NCBI RefSeq assembly: GCF_000428845.1
Contig: NZ_AUAS01000005.1
Coordinates: 124,001 to 188,000 of the forward strand
Source: Dyadobacter alkalitolerans DSM 23607
Lineage (GTDB): Bacteria; Bacteroidota; Bacteroidia; Cytophagales; Spirosomataceae
Length of the DNA: 64,000 nucleotides
Direction: 5' to 3'
Shown piece by piece: positions 1 through 8,606 of the stretch (the first letter of the stretch is position 1; each line of letters begins with the position of its first letter). The position numbers and the translations under genes are program-made. The notes beneath the pieces were generated by a model. That model was not told where the DNA came from and did no database searches. It saw only the letters and a list, made by a program, of their open reading frames with translations.

Positions 1-1117
1 GCTTTGTTACTAAACGCCCTGTAAAGTAAACATGGGTATTATTGAACGCCAGTTTCGCAGTTGGTAAGTTGTATTGTTGAACACGCAAGTCAATCTGATC
101 TCCCACTTCCAAAGCAACGTCAGTAGTGATTGACATGTTAGAGGAGTTTTCAACCGCCGCTGCCCTAATCTCCGTCACATCTCCATTTCTGGTTCTAAAA
201 AGAAAAAGTGTACTATTTACACCAGACGTTGACCAAGCAACAGTAGCATTAAAATTGTAAATCCCTTTTTGAGGAGCGATAAATGTACTATGAGGAGATT
301 GATTTAAATCATTGTAATTCCCGGACAGATCGTATTCCTCGTTTGCAAACGCTACTTTCACTTTGGTATTTGCAGGTATATTCACGCTTCCTCCACCAGC
401 AACTCCGCTCGCCGCGAAGGTGACCACATCACTATTTACAGAATTCTGCCAAGTCGCAAATCCACTACCATCGGAAGTAAGCACTTTTCCAGCGCCAGGA
501 TTTTGCCCAGGCCCTGCAATTCTCATTCGTCCACTAACATCAAGCGCCATAGCGTTCACTGTCGCCGAGGAGGCAAGAACTCCTACTCCATTCTGAAATG
601 TATGTCCAACAACACCCTTACCAAAAAAAGTAGATCCATGAATACCAATTCCATAATTCGCCGTTGACTGTATCGCAATTGCATCAGTATTTAGGGCGCC
701 ATTCTCCAGATAAAATGCTGCCCCATTTAGGCTTGTCGTATTAAGAGATGGAAAGGTCAAACCTCCACCGGACAATCCGGTCCAAGATGGATTCCCAGGC
801 GTTCCCGCATTATAATAGAATCCTGCTTTCCCTAATCCTGCATTCGTATTGTAAATAAGCAATGCCGTGGCCGGATTTGGAATCGTTGCGTTATCCGTCA
901 ATGATTGAAGCGAGATTCTTGGAATAAGCAATCCCTTATTTGTTCCTGCCACTTCGAGCGAGGCGCTTGGATCTGGGTTATTTGTGTTTATGCCTACGCT
1001 TTGTGAAAAAGCGTTTTGCCCTGCGCATAGGAACGCAAATGCGACGACAGCGGTCTTGAACTTTCGATAGACTTGCTTTCCCGCCCGAATGTGTAAGTGT
1101 AGAGTCCTGTTTCTCAT
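1..1117 (-). CDS. Secreted C1q-like domain protein, partial
   Basis: The open frame runs from an ATG at 1117 off the left edge of the window, giving 372 residues without a stop. The N-terminus is basic, followed by a hydrophobic stretch (about residues 21-36) that ends in an A-F-S-Q cleavage-like site. Then comes VGINTNNPDPSASLEV, the opening seen in many Bacteroidota surface and tail-fibre-like proteins. A linker with LTSDGSGFATW follows. From about residue 245 the sequence resembles the C1q/TNF-like beta jelly roll, rich in short beta strands (FIAPQKGIYNFNATVAW, LEVGDQIDLRV). Such domains mediate trimeric binding at the cell surface; the ligand is unknown. The frame is clean, and the DNA looks more AT-rich by eye than the crt region. 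Domain naming rests on pattern recognition only. Confidence 0.7.
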   Translation of the reverse strand, partial: MRNRTLHLHIRAGKQVYRKFKTAVVAFAFLCAGQNAFSQSVGINTNNPDPSASLEVAGTNKGLLIPRISLQSLTDNATIPNPATALLIYNTNAGLGKAGFYYNAGTPGNPSWTGLSGGGLTFPSLNTTSLNGAAFYLENGALNTDAIAIQSTANYGIGIHGSTFFGKGVVGHTFQNGVGVLASSATVNAMALDVSGRMRIAGPGQNPGAGKVLTSDGSGFATWQNSVNSDVVTFAASGVAGGGSVNIPANTKVKVAFANEEYDLSGNYNDLNQSPHSTFIAPQKGIYNFNATVAWSTSGVNSTLFLFRTRNGDVTEIRAAAVENSSNMSITTDVALEVGDQIDLRVQQYNLPTAKLAFNNTHVYFTGRLVTK

Positions 1118-1279
1118 AGTTTAATCTGTTTTTTTAGCATAATGAATGTGCATGGCCTGGGGCGATGCGCTTATTTGAGCTTAATTTTCTGGATTTATTC
1201 GCAGAGGAAAGCAATCCAATGAGCCTGAGGTGAGGTTGAGTTATTTAAGGGTTGAGATTTACGGTGAGCGGAAAACGTG

Positions 1280-1696
1280 TCAATTCTCATTTTCCGGATC
1301 GTTTGGGAGCACCCTTGCTTGGTCGTAAACATGGTTTTTATCCTCGCCACGATATTGCCCTGTCGCTTTGAATGAGCCGGGGTCGGCGCCGGGAACAGTA
1401 TATCCTCGATAGTATACTTGTTTATGATCACGGGCGTAATAAGAACTGCTTACATAGCCGGGAACGTCGGTGTTCAGCCGTACTATCTCGAATGTCGCCG
1501 CATCGACATCTATCAGCTCCTTAATCGAAGCATTCATTAATCCACCATAATAATAGACCCTGTGATCTCTTGTGTGATAGCCTGCGGGTGTGAGCGCACC
1601 GGGCTTGAAAACGCCTTTTTTATAAGAACATCCAATGCATTTTGAACAAATCCATACAAGACAAATAACCACCAATATGCCAAGCAGATATCTCAT
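1280..1696 (-). CDS. DKNYY-family protein with N-terminal membrane segment
   Basis: This is a 138-residue protein if started at the ATG at 1696, where a purine-rich GAAGAA lies just upstream. Two further in-frame starts (ATG at 1744 and one at 1780) would add residues that look non-functional. Residues 3-20 form one hydrophobic segment with cysteines, so it is probably membrane anchored. The rest contains repeated D-H/K-x-x-V-Y-Y units (DHRVYYYGG, DHKQVYYRG, DKNHVYDQ) typical of the DKNYY family, repeat proteins of unknown function usually found on the outside of Bacteroidota and Proteobacteria cells. It stands alone between two larger surface-protein genes. The family call is fairly safe; the function is unknown. 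Confidence 0.65.
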   Translation of the reverse strand: MRYLLGILVVICLVWICSKCIGCSYKKGVFKPGALTPAGYHTRDHRVYYYGGLMNASIKELIDVDAATFEIVRLNTDVPGYVSSSYYARDHKQVYYRGYTVPGADPGSFKATGQYRGEDKNHVYDQARVLPNDPENEN

Positions 1697-1844
1697 TTCT
1701 TCATAAAAGTTAGATGAATCAATAAGGTTATCGCATTTGTCCATAGCCTCAAAATCCGATGATTTTCCGGCTGGCGCCATTGAGGGATAGGTCGTTGCTG
1801 GTTGCTAAGAACAAAAAAGCCAAGCGCGTGGCCCGGGCACAAAA

Positions 1845-1875
1845 AAAAGGCTGTCTCAAAACGAGACAGCCTTTT
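1845..1875 (-). terminator. Intrinsic terminator of the adhesin gene
   Basis: A perfect 9-bp stem, GGCTGTCTC (1849-1857) with GAGACAGCC (1863-1871), encloses a 5-base loop. It is flanked by A and T runs on both sides, so it could end transcription in either direction. It lies about 30 bp beyond the stop of the adhesin gene read from 3997. Confidence 0.85.
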
Positions 1876-1906
1876 CCTGATCACATAACGCTATATAAAC
1901 TCTTAC

Positions 1907-3997
1907 TTATTTTTTCAGGATCTTGGAAGAATATGCGCCTTCTTGATTCACAATGTTTACAATGTACAAACCCGTTGCGTAAGACTGAACATTTACTTTG
2001 AGCTCTGTCTGGTTTTGGGTGGGCGTGGCTTGGTAAACGCGTTTTCCATTTAATGTCAGAATTTCGAATTTCTTCACTGGTGAGTAACTTTTCACCGTCA
2101 CTTCGTCCTGCGTTGGATTCGGGTAAAAACCTACTGCAAGCCTTGCATCGCATGTTCCGGCCTCGACGCTGCGGATCGCACTATATTCAAACGTTTCATC
2201 ATTATCTACTTGTTGCAGGCGATAATAATAAAATTTCGAAGGAGCCGATTCTCTGCTGTAAGGGGCGTCGCTGTATGTATATGTATCCTGCGTTGCGCTG
2301 TAATTAATGCGGTTGAGTGAGGTAAAGTTTTTAGCATCCGTCGAGCGCTCCACTACAAAGTGTGAGAAGTTTTTCGCTTCGGTAACTGCCCATTTTAACT
2401 GCACGTCGCAATTTTCATTTTTTGCTGTAAAGCTTGCCAATGTTACAGGCAATGCGCCTGTTGGTGGAGGTGTTGTGAAGCACTTTCCGTCAGGGGTAGA
2501 CGTCGGGTATGAAACTTCTACGATCTTCCAGGGAGTAACAGTTATCCTTACTTTTGCGCCTTCGTTGAGGATCAATGAATAGCGATCGGTAACTTCTACC
2601 CACTTTTCGCCATCCTTTTCCCAACCCGGCCAAGCCATTCCCGCTCCGTTCTCGTCCACCGCTGCGCCCGGGAATAAAATACTGCCTTTCAATGGTAACT
2701 CACTGTTTTCCTGGATAATGCTTGCGTCAGAATTGATCCATTCTATTTTCGCAGTCTCTCCGCTTGCAGGGTAATTTGGTGTTATTGTATATTCCAACCA
2801 TGGCGCATTGTTAATGCACTTTGATACAACGGTCACTTCGATCGCTTTTTCGACCGGCTCAGGAATGGAAGGCAAAAATGGCCAGAAATGAACTTCATCG
2901 CGGGTGTGTACAAAGCTTTTGGCAATGATCTGTCCGTTGATATTTCCATTGTTTTCTTTGATCAAATTGGCACAGGGAGCGAAAATGGTCCCGTGGATCG
3001 GCGTGTTGCCGCCTAACATCAATTTGTCGGTCGCATCCGGGAAGTTGTAGATCACGTAGCTTCCTTGCGGATCGGACAACCCGCCCACGCTTGGGAAGTT
3101 AATGATTGGATTGTTACCCTTCGACGCCGCAAATGTTGGGAAGTCTACAATGTTGATAATCAATGCAAATGGACCTGTATAGCTTCCATCTCCCAGTTGC
3201 GGGCCTTGTGGGATATGTTCGATGTTTGTGTTTCCGATTCTATCCCAAACTGCTGCTGAAACGGTCAGGACATTGATCTTGTTCGGGTCAACGATGATCT
3301 TTGGGTTATTCCCGATTTTCGAAGGGTCCAGGTAAGGTCCTGTTTCCATTCCCGTAATGATATTCCCATTCTGATCGCGGATCGCCAGGTTGTCTTTCAT
3401 GTCTCTCAGCTGGTTCGAGCGCTTCATGAAAGTGGTGAAAGCTCCATCTATATCGATCTGATCGCTGCCTGTCCCGAACACGTTCTGGCAAATCGGATTC
3501 TCACTATCGCTTACTTTCGGAGACCAGGTATTTACATTGGCATTGATCGTAATGTTTGGCGTATCGCTGTAATTGGCTGTGCTTCCCGTAATCCGGATGG
3601 TCGACTCCGCATTGTTATTATCCTTATACCAGACACGCAAAGGCGTTGCGACATTGGCATCTGCCGGTGCACACTGCCCGATTTTCAGATAATTGTCGCC
3701 ATTGATGGTAAGGCTTCCGCTATTGAGCTTCACCCCGCCCCGCACAGCCAGCCCGATTGACGCACCACCCACAAAGAATACGCCATGATTTTTATTAAAG
3801 CTGATCTGATATTGATTAGTAGTCAGATTACCGCCTATGGCAACAGGACCTTCCGTTTCATTGGAGATAAAAGTTGCATCACCTTTTACGAAGATATTAA
3901 ATCGCTTAGCGGCTGCGGTTGGGCTTTGCGCCCGGGCATCATTCAAATTAAATATGACAGATGCGAGGAGGGTTACGAGTAAAAGTTTGGCAGACAT
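1907..3997 (-). CDS. Choice-of-anchor A family adhesin with T9SS sorting domain
   Basis: A 696-residue secreted surface protein. It has a signal peptide (residues 1-24, ending near ARAQ). After about residue 33 comes the pattern of the choice-of-anchor A domain, with FNIFVKGDATFISNETEGPVA as its typical opening and repeated beta strands mentioning 'no anchor yet' glycine-rich turns; this domain occurs in collagen-binding-like adhesins. A fibronectin-III-like segment (VTLASFTAKNENCDVQLKW) follows around residue 540. The last ~75 residues are a type A C-terminal sorting domain (VGFYPNPTQDEVTV, then GLYIVNI and a terminal KK), which sends the protein through type IX secretion to the surface. It is monocistronic, with its own terminator downstream. 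The ligand is not predictable. Confidence 0.82.
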   Translation of the reverse strand: MSAKLLLVTLLASVIFNLNDARAQSPTAAAKRFNIFVKGDATFISNETEGPVAIGGNLTTNQYQISFNKNHGVFFVGGASIGLAVRGGVKLNSGSLTINGDNYLKIGQCAPADANVATPLRVWYKDNNNAESTIRITGSTANYSDTPNITINANVNTWSPKVSDSENPICQNVFGTGSDQIDIDGAFTTFMKRSNQLRDMKDNLAIRDQNGNIITGMETGPYLDPSKIGNNPKIIVDPNKINVLTVSAAVWDRIGNTNIEHIPQGPQLGDGSYTGPFALIINIVDFPTFAASKGNNPIINFPSVGGLSDPQGSYVIYNFPDATDKLMLGGNTPIHGTIFAPCANLIKENNGNINGQIIAKSFVHTRDEVHFWPFLPSIPEPVEKAIEVTVVSKCINNAPWLEYTITPNYPASGETAKIEWINSDASIIQENSELPLKGSILFPGAAVDENGAGMAWPGWEKDGEKWVEVTDRYSLILNEGAKVRITVTPWKIVEVSYPTSTPDGKCFTTPPPTGALPVTLASFTAKNENCDVQLKWAVTEAKNFSHFVVERSTDAKNFTSLNRINYSATQDTYTYSDAPYSRESAPSKFYYYRLQQVDNDETFEYSAIRSVEAGTCDARLAVGFYPNPTQDEVTVKSYSPVKKFEILTLNGKRVYQATPTQNQTELKVNVQSYATGLYIVNIVNQEGAYSSKILKK

Positions 3998-4377
3998 TGT
4001 TGAGTTACTTTTAATTACTCAACGAAAGTAGCCGACGGCAAAAAGTTTGTAATTCTTTTTGTGACAACCCGGTGAATGCTTGGGGTGATTTCTGAAAATT
4101 CAGGGGTTTCCAAAAATCATAAATTGTACTTTCCCCATATCACCGCAATCGACTCAACAACTAAATTGAACCCTGCTGCTATTTATTTATTCTCCCAAAA
4201 CACGCATTATTTCTACAAAAACCAACTTGAATACATGCAATAGCGGACTTTGATTTACACTACTTCTACATTCAAATCAAATCGATCCGCTTTAATCGTT
4301 GTCTAACATTATAACGATTCCCATAATGGCATTTACATACTTACACCACTTTGTGCTTGCGTATGTTCGTTACCCAA
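3998..4377. other. Intergenic region, no gene seen
   Basis: These 380 bases separate the adhesin start from the end of the S24 regulator gene. No plausible protein frame or RNA gene was found. It must hold the adhesin promoter, but no convincing TTG-N19-21-TAnnTTTG match was seen; TACTTTCG near 4025-4032 (minus strand) is a weak -7 candidate. A 6-bp inverted repeat, CATTAT/ATAATG, lies near 4308-4329. Confidence 0.5.
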
Positions 4378-5226
4378 TTATTTGGATGCAGGGCGTCCCT
4401 TTATTTCTTTGATCTCATTCTGCATTTCCTGCAACATTTTCATCAGCTGTTGCATGTCTGTTTGCGGCTCAGGAAGCTGCTTGCTGTGGAAGCTGTAATA
4501 TTCCCAAAGCTCGATCACTTCTGAAAGTGGGACGGTGTAAGCGAAATATTGCTTGTTAAACGATTGCAGCAACATGGTGCCATCCTTATTAATGGTAACC
4601 TGTTTGAAAACAAAATCCTGGTCACCTTTTAAGATAACAATACAAGGTGTCTCCGGCCGGATCGTGGTCCAGTCCTGAACATATTTTGTAATGATATCAC
4701 TTCCTTCCGGAACCGGTAACATGGAATCACCAATGGTTGGGAACATCCTGAATGTGCCATTTTTGGGAAGCGTAGGCAAGCTGAACCTTGGTAAGGTGGC
4801 CAGAAATTCAGGGTCGCTGTAACCCGAGCGGTAACCTGCTTTGGCCTGCACGGGAACGTACTCAATGTTTTCCTTCTCCTCGCGGTCCACGGTTATGGCA
4901 AGCACACGAATGTTATCGCCTTTCATAAAGAGTTCGCTGCCTTCTTCCAGGTCTTTCACTTTTTGTTCCGAGAGCTTGCTTAGGTCGATTTTAAGCAAAC
5001 TATCAATGCTCATTCTGAAAAACTCAGAAAAATGGATCAGATCGTCAATAGTTGGATTGGCGGTACGGCCACTTTCATGCGCATTCAATTTCACCCTTGT
5101 AATCCCCAAACGCTCAGCCAATGCTTCCTGACTCAGTTTCAGGCGTGAACGAAGGAATCTGATGTTCACCGGCCAATAAATCTCCTGATTTCTCATAACG
5201 TGAATGATATCTTGTAAATCAATCAT
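4378..5226 (-). CDS. XRE-type HTH regulator with LexA-like S24 domain
   Basis: A 282-residue regulator. Residues ~20-78 form an XRE helix-turn-helix (LSQEALAERLGITRVKLNAHE). The C-terminal half resembles the S24/LexA peptidase fold: GDSMLPVPEGSD supplies the candidate nucleophile serine, and the lysine in DFVFKQV is the candidate partner. The last 25 residues look like a coiled coil (MQQLMKMLQEMQNEIKEIKG). In this family such proteins act as repressors, some of which self-cleave on stress; here cleavage is only possible, not shown. An alternative start is the ATG at 5196. It is divergent from the MerR/B12 regulator, with 100 bp between starts that contain a palindrome (5229-5243) placed to autoregulate this gene. 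Whether it also controls carotenoid genes is inference. Confidence 0.8.
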   Translation of the reverse strand: MIDLQDIIHVMRNQEIYWPVNIRFLRSRLKLSQEALAERLGITRVKLNAHESGRTANPTIDDLIHFSEFFRMSIDSLLKIDLSKLSEQKVKDLEEGSELFMKGDNIRVLAITVDREEKENIEYVPVQAKAGYRSGYSDPEFLATLPRFSLPTLPKNGTFRMFPTIGDSMLPVPEGSDIITKYVQDWTTIRPETPCIVILKGDQDFVFKQVTINKDGTMLLQSFNKQYFAYTVPLSEVIELWEYYSFHSKQLPEPQTDMQQLMKMLQEMQNEIKEIKGRPASK

Positions 5227-5228
5227 AT

Positions 5229-5243
5229 GATATTAATAATATC
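5229..5243 (-). promoter_or_regulatory. Palindromic candidate operator of the S24 regulator
   Basis: GATATTAATAATATC is a perfect 6-bp inverted repeat with a 3-base centre. It lies directly between the start codon at 5226 and the -7-like CAAAAGTA (TACTTTTG on the minus strand, 5243-5250), so it covers the expected transcription start. That position fits autorepression by an XRE protein. The binding itself is inferred. Confidence 0.5.
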
Positions 5244-5265
5244 AAAAGTAGCAGCATTTTTTTAT

Positions 5266-5296
5266 TTTCCTACAAAATATGGCTAAAATAATTTTG
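5266..5296 (+). promoter_or_regulatory. Promoter of the MerR/crt operon
   Basis: TAATTTTG at 5289-5296 fits the Bacteroidota -7 consensus TAnnTTTG. A -33-like TTTC (consensus TTTG) at 5266-5269 lies 19 bp upstream. The expected transcription start near 5303 would fall inside the inverted repeat 5292-5327. The -33 element is imperfect. Confidence 0.55.
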
Positions 5297-5327
5297 TTTA
5301 ACTATTTTTGAAAAACGTTAAACAAAA
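5292..5327. promoter_or_regulatory. Inverted-repeat operator overlapping the -7 element and MerR start codon
   Basis: TTTTGTTTAAC (5292-5302) and GTTAAACAAAA (5317-5327) are perfect 11-bp arms 14 bp apart. The left arm overlaps the -7 element and the right arm reaches the A of the MerR start codon. Such a site fits an autorepressing MerR/CarH-type protein binding as a dimer or tetramer. No assignment of this exact sequence to a known operator was possible from memory. Confidence 0.6.
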
Positions 5328-6244
5328 TGTCGTCATATTCTATCAAAGACCTCGAACGGATCAGCAACATGAAAGCGCACACCATTCGCATGTGGGAGCA
5401 GCGTTATGGCTTGCTCGAACCCGACAGGACGGATACCAATATCCGGTCCTATAATGATGACCAGGTTAAGAAGCTGCTGAATGTCTGCACGTTGCTGGAC
5501 AGGGGAATGAAAATTTCGAAGATCGGCAAGCTTTCAAAATCTGAAATGGCGAGTGAGATTGAGAAGGTCATTCACGATTCTTTTCAGGGCGATGTGCATG
5601 TGGAAGCGATCATTAACCAGGCACTCATCGGCATCACAACTTTTAATGTTCCGCTTTTTGACGAGATCTTTTCAAATGCTGTAAAAAGGTTTGGTCTGAA
5701 AAAGACCTATATAAAGATCCTGTATCCGCTGCTCGTCCGGACGGGCTTAATGTGGGTAAAGGACGATCTGCTTCCTTCGCAGGAACACTTTTTATCCAAC
5801 CTTATCAGACAAAAACTTTTTGCGGCCATAGACGCGTTGCCCATGGCCGAGCATGCGGACCAGAAATGGATCCTGTTTTTAAATGAAGAAGAAGATCATG
5901 AGATAGGCCTGCTTTTTGCCTATTACATGATCAGGCAGATGGGAAAGGAAGTGGTTTATCTGGGCGCTCGGGTTCCTTTCAGAGATCTTTCACCGGTTAT
6001 TTCAGGCTGCAAGCCAACGCACGCATATTCTTTTTTTGTTCGCAATCAATTTGATGATCAGATAGAAACACTCCTGGGGAATCTCACAACTGAGTTTCCG
6101 CAAATAAATGTCTGCGTCTCCGGAGGCAGTGAAAAATTAAAGAAAATTGCCTCTAAAAAAGGAGTTATCTTGATAGAAACAATTGAAAATCTGACTGATA
6201 TTCTTATCTCTCCCAATGCACAACGGACGCCTACCCAAATCTGA
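5327..6244 (+). CDS. MerR-family regulator with B12-binding domain, CarH/LitR type
   Basis: A 305-residue protein. Residues 4-72 are a MerR winged helix (SIKDLERISNMKAHTIRMWE then QRYGLL). Residues ~90-165 match the methionine-synthase-like cap, and ~180-290 a cobalamin-binding Rossmann fold. W143, E153 and H154 form the Wx9EH motif, and E189-H191-G194 the E/DxHxxG motif; in CarH and LitR these bind adenosylcobalamin. These proteins are light sensors: they repress carotenoid genes in the dark and let go when light breaks the Co-C bond. The gene is first in a five-gene crt operon and overlaps crtI by 29 bp. It probably represses its own promoter through the inverted repeat at 5292-5327. B12 dependence follows from motifs, not from experiment. 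Confidence 0.85.
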   Translation: MSSYSIKDLERISNMKAHTIRMWEQRYGLLEPDRTDTNIRSYNDDQVKKLLNVCTLLDRGMKISKIGKLSKSEMASEIEKVIHDSFQGDVHVEAIINQALIGITTFNVPLFDEIFSNAVKRFGLKKTYIKILYPLLVRTGLMWVKDDLLPSQEHFLSNLIRQKLFAAIDALPMAEHADQKWILFLNEEEDHEIGLLFAYYMIRQMGKEVVYLGARVPFRDLSPVISGCKPTHAYSFFVRNQFDDQIETLLGNLTTEFPQINVCVSGGSEKLKKIASKKGVILIETIENLTDILISPNAQRTPTQI

Positions 6245-7718
6245 TAAATCACACGAAATTGCAGTCATCGGCTCGGGTTTCGCGGGCATGGCGGCGGCCG
6301 CAATGCTGGCCGAAAGCGGGAATGAGGTCACAGTTTTTGAAAAAAATTGCAGCATAGGAGGCCGCGCACGCACGTTTTCTCAGGACGGTTTCGTCTTTGA
6401 CATGGGGCCGAGCTGGTACTGGATGCCGGATGTTTACGACAGCTTCTTCTCGCTGTTTGGCAAATCCACTTCTGATTTCTACGAATTAAAGAAACTGGAT
6501 CCGGGCTTTGCCGTCATCTTCGAAAACGAGGTAATGGACATTCCAGCCAACTTCGATGCGGTTTGTGAGCTTTTCGAAAGCATTGAAACGGGCAGCGCCG
6601 ACCAGCTCAGGAAATTCATTGCAGAAGGAGAATTCAAATATACAGTGGGCATGAATGACATGGTTTACAAGCCGGGACATTCGGTTACCGAGTTTTTCAG
6701 CCTGAAATTATTCAAAGACGCGCTCAAACTCCAACTATTTACGTCGTTCAGTAAGCATGTTAGGCGTTATTTCAAAGATCCGAGGCTGCTTGCACTGATC
6801 GAATTTCCAGTGCTATTCCTGGGTGCAATGCCGAAGGACACACCTGCCCTTTACAGCCTGATGAACTTTGCAGGCCTTAAACAAGGCACATTCTATCCGA
6901 TGGGTGGTTTTGGAAAAGTGGCGGATTCGTTCAGGCAAATTGCCGAGAATGCTGGCGTTAATTTTTTAACCTGCCAGAACATTGAAAAGCTTGAAGTGAC
7001 TTCCGACGTCATCAGTCATTTACATACCAACAAAAAGAGCATAAGGACGGATGCAGTAATCGGAAGTGCTGATTATCATCACATTGAACAGGATTTATTG
7101 GGTAAAAATCATCGCACATATGATGAGGCATATTGGGAAAACAGGACGTTTGCCCCATCCTGCCTGCTATTTTATTTAGGTGTAAATAAGAAAATTGATA
7201 AGCTCCGGCATCACAACCTGTTTTTCGACGAGCACTTTGACCAGCACGCCGTTGAAATTTACAAAGACAAAAAATGGCCTGAGCGACCGTTATTTTACGT
7301 CTGCTGCCCGTCGAAAACGGACCCGTCCGTTGCGCCGGAGGGAAGTGAGAATTTATTCGTACTGATGCCCATTGCCATCGATCTGGATGATCCTGATTCG
7401 ATCCGGGAAAAGTATTTTGACGTACTTATGGATAGGCTCGAAAAATTTGCGGGCGAGGACATCAGATCAAATGTGGTTTACAAGAAGAGTTATTCTGTGT
7501 CGGATTTCATCAGTGATTACAATGCCTATAAAGGAAATGCCTACGGACTTGCCAACACGCTGATGCAGACGGCCATATTCAAACCTAAACTTAGAAGCAG
7601 CAAGGTTAAAAACCTTTTTTATGCTGGTCAGCTGACTGTTCCCGGGCCTGGCGTTCCTCCTTCGATCATCTCGGGTCGCATTGCGGCTACTGAACTTCAA
7701 AAATACCTAAACAAGTAA
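6216..7718 (+). CDS. crtI: Phytoene desaturase
   Basis: A 500-residue FAD-dependent desaturase of the CrtI family, of usual length. The dinucleotide-binding motif VIGSGFAGMAAAAMLAESG lies at residues 17-35. The C-terminal FAD signature LFYAGQLTVPGPGVPPSIISG is also present. It introduces double bonds into phytoene to give neurosporene or lycopene at the membrane. The ATG at 6216 lies inside the end of the MerR gene (29-bp overlap), pointing to translational coupling; no later start would keep the FAD motif. It is followed after 3 bp by crtB. Only one CrtI is present, so it is expected to carry out all desaturations up to lycopene. Confidence 0.92.
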   Translation: MHNGRLPKSDKSHEIAVIGSGFAGMAAAAMLAESGNEVTVFEKNCSIGGRARTFSQDGFVFDMGPSWYWMPDVYDSFFSLFGKSTSDFYELKKLDPGFAVIFENEVMDIPANFDAVCELFESIETGSADQLRKFIAEGEFKYTVGMNDMVYKPGHSVTEFFSLKLFKDALKLQLFTSFSKHVRRYFKDPRLLALIEFPVLFLGAMPKDTPALYSLMNFAGLKQGTFYPMGGFGKVADSFRQIAENAGVNFLTCQNIEKLEVTSDVISHLHTNKKSIRTDAVIGSADYHHIEQDLLGKNHRTYDEAYWENRTFAPSCLLFYLGVNKKIDKLRHHNLFFDEHFDQHAVEIYKDKKWPERPLFYVCCPSKTDPSVAPEGSENLFVLMPIAIDLDDPDSIREKYFDVLMDRLEKFAGEDIRSNVVYKKSYSVSDFISDYNAYKGNAYGLANTLMQTAIFKPKLRSSKVKNLFYAGQLTVPGPGVPPSIISGRIAATELQKYLNK

Positions 7719-7721
7719 GTC

Positions 7722-8558
7722 ATGAAAAGCTTATACGACAACCTTTCCGCGACATGCAGCAAAACAACCACACAACTATATAGTACGTCGTTTTCGCTGG
7801 GCATTTATTTCTTAAAACCGGCTTTGCGGGCACCCATTTACGGCATTTACGGCTTTGTGAGGCTTGCAGATGAAATTGTGGATAGTTTTCATGACTACAA
7901 CAAGGAGTTCATGATGAACAAAATCCGTCAGGATACGGTGGAAGCGCTCCGCGACGGGATCAGTATCAATCCGATCCTGAACAGTTTCCAGCATGTTGTA
8001 AAAAAGTATAACATTGAATGGGAGCTGATTGACACGTTTTTGAAGAGCATGGAAATGGATCTGATGAAGAAGGAATATACTTCGGATTCCTATAATGAAT
8101 ACATTCTGGGTTCTGCGGAAGTGGTTGGTTTAATGTGCCTTAGGGTTTTTACAGAAGGGAATCAGCAGCAGTTCGATGAACTCAAACCGTTCGCTATGAA
8201 ACTGGGATCCGCGTTCCAGAAAGTAAATTTCCTGCGCGACCTGAAAGCGGATTACGTGGATCTTGGCCGCACTTATTTCCCAGGCGTGAATTTTGATCAT
8301 TTTTCGAGCAAAGAAAAAGAAAAGATCCAGCAGGAGATTGAAGAGGAATTTGAGCAGGCGCTGATCGGCATTAAGCGGCTCCCGAGCGGTGCACGGCGTG
8401 GCGTTTATCTGGCTTATTATTATTACAAAAAACTTTTCCTGCGGATTAAGGAAACACCGCCTGAAAAAGTAATGAACGCACGAATCAGGATTCCGGACCA
8501 TGATAAGGTAGGACTCATGTTTCGTTCGTTGGTAAGGCATCAGTTCGACCTTTTATGA
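7722..8558 (+). CDS. crtB: Phytoene synthase
   Basis: A 278-residue squalene/phytoene synthase. It condenses two geranylgeranyl diphosphates to phytoene, the committed carotenoid step. The two aspartate-rich substrate motifs are visible: ADEIVDSF near residue 50 and FLRDLKADYVDLGRTYFPG near 170. Start and stop leave 3 bp after crtI and 48 bp before idi, so it belongs to the crt operon. Because CrtI accompanies it and no squalene-pathway genes lie nearby, phytoene rather than squalene is the likely product. Confidence 0.92.
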   Translation: MKSLYDNLSATCSKTTTQLYSTSFSLGIYFLKPALRAPIYGIYGFVRLADEIVDSFHDYNKEFMMNKIRQDTVEALRDGISINPILNSFQHVVKKYNIEWELIDTFLKSMEMDLMKKEYTSDSYNEYILGSAEVVGLMCLRVFTEGNQQQFDELKPFAMKLGSAFQKVNFLRDLKADYVDLGRTYFPGVNFDHFSSKEKEKIQQEIEEEFEQALIGIKRLPSGARRGVYLAYYYYKKLFLRIKETPPEKVMNARIRIPDHDKVGLMFRSLVRHQFDLL

Positions 8559-8606
8559 CGTTTTTTTGTTAGTTAAAAAAAGGAGCTGAACATTGGACTG
8601 TTGGCC

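Noticed and set aside
8541-8590. Hairpin TTTTTTTGTTAGTTAAAAAAA between crtB and idi as a terminator
   Set aside because: The stem is only A/T pairs, lacks a GC core, and the genes look like one operon.
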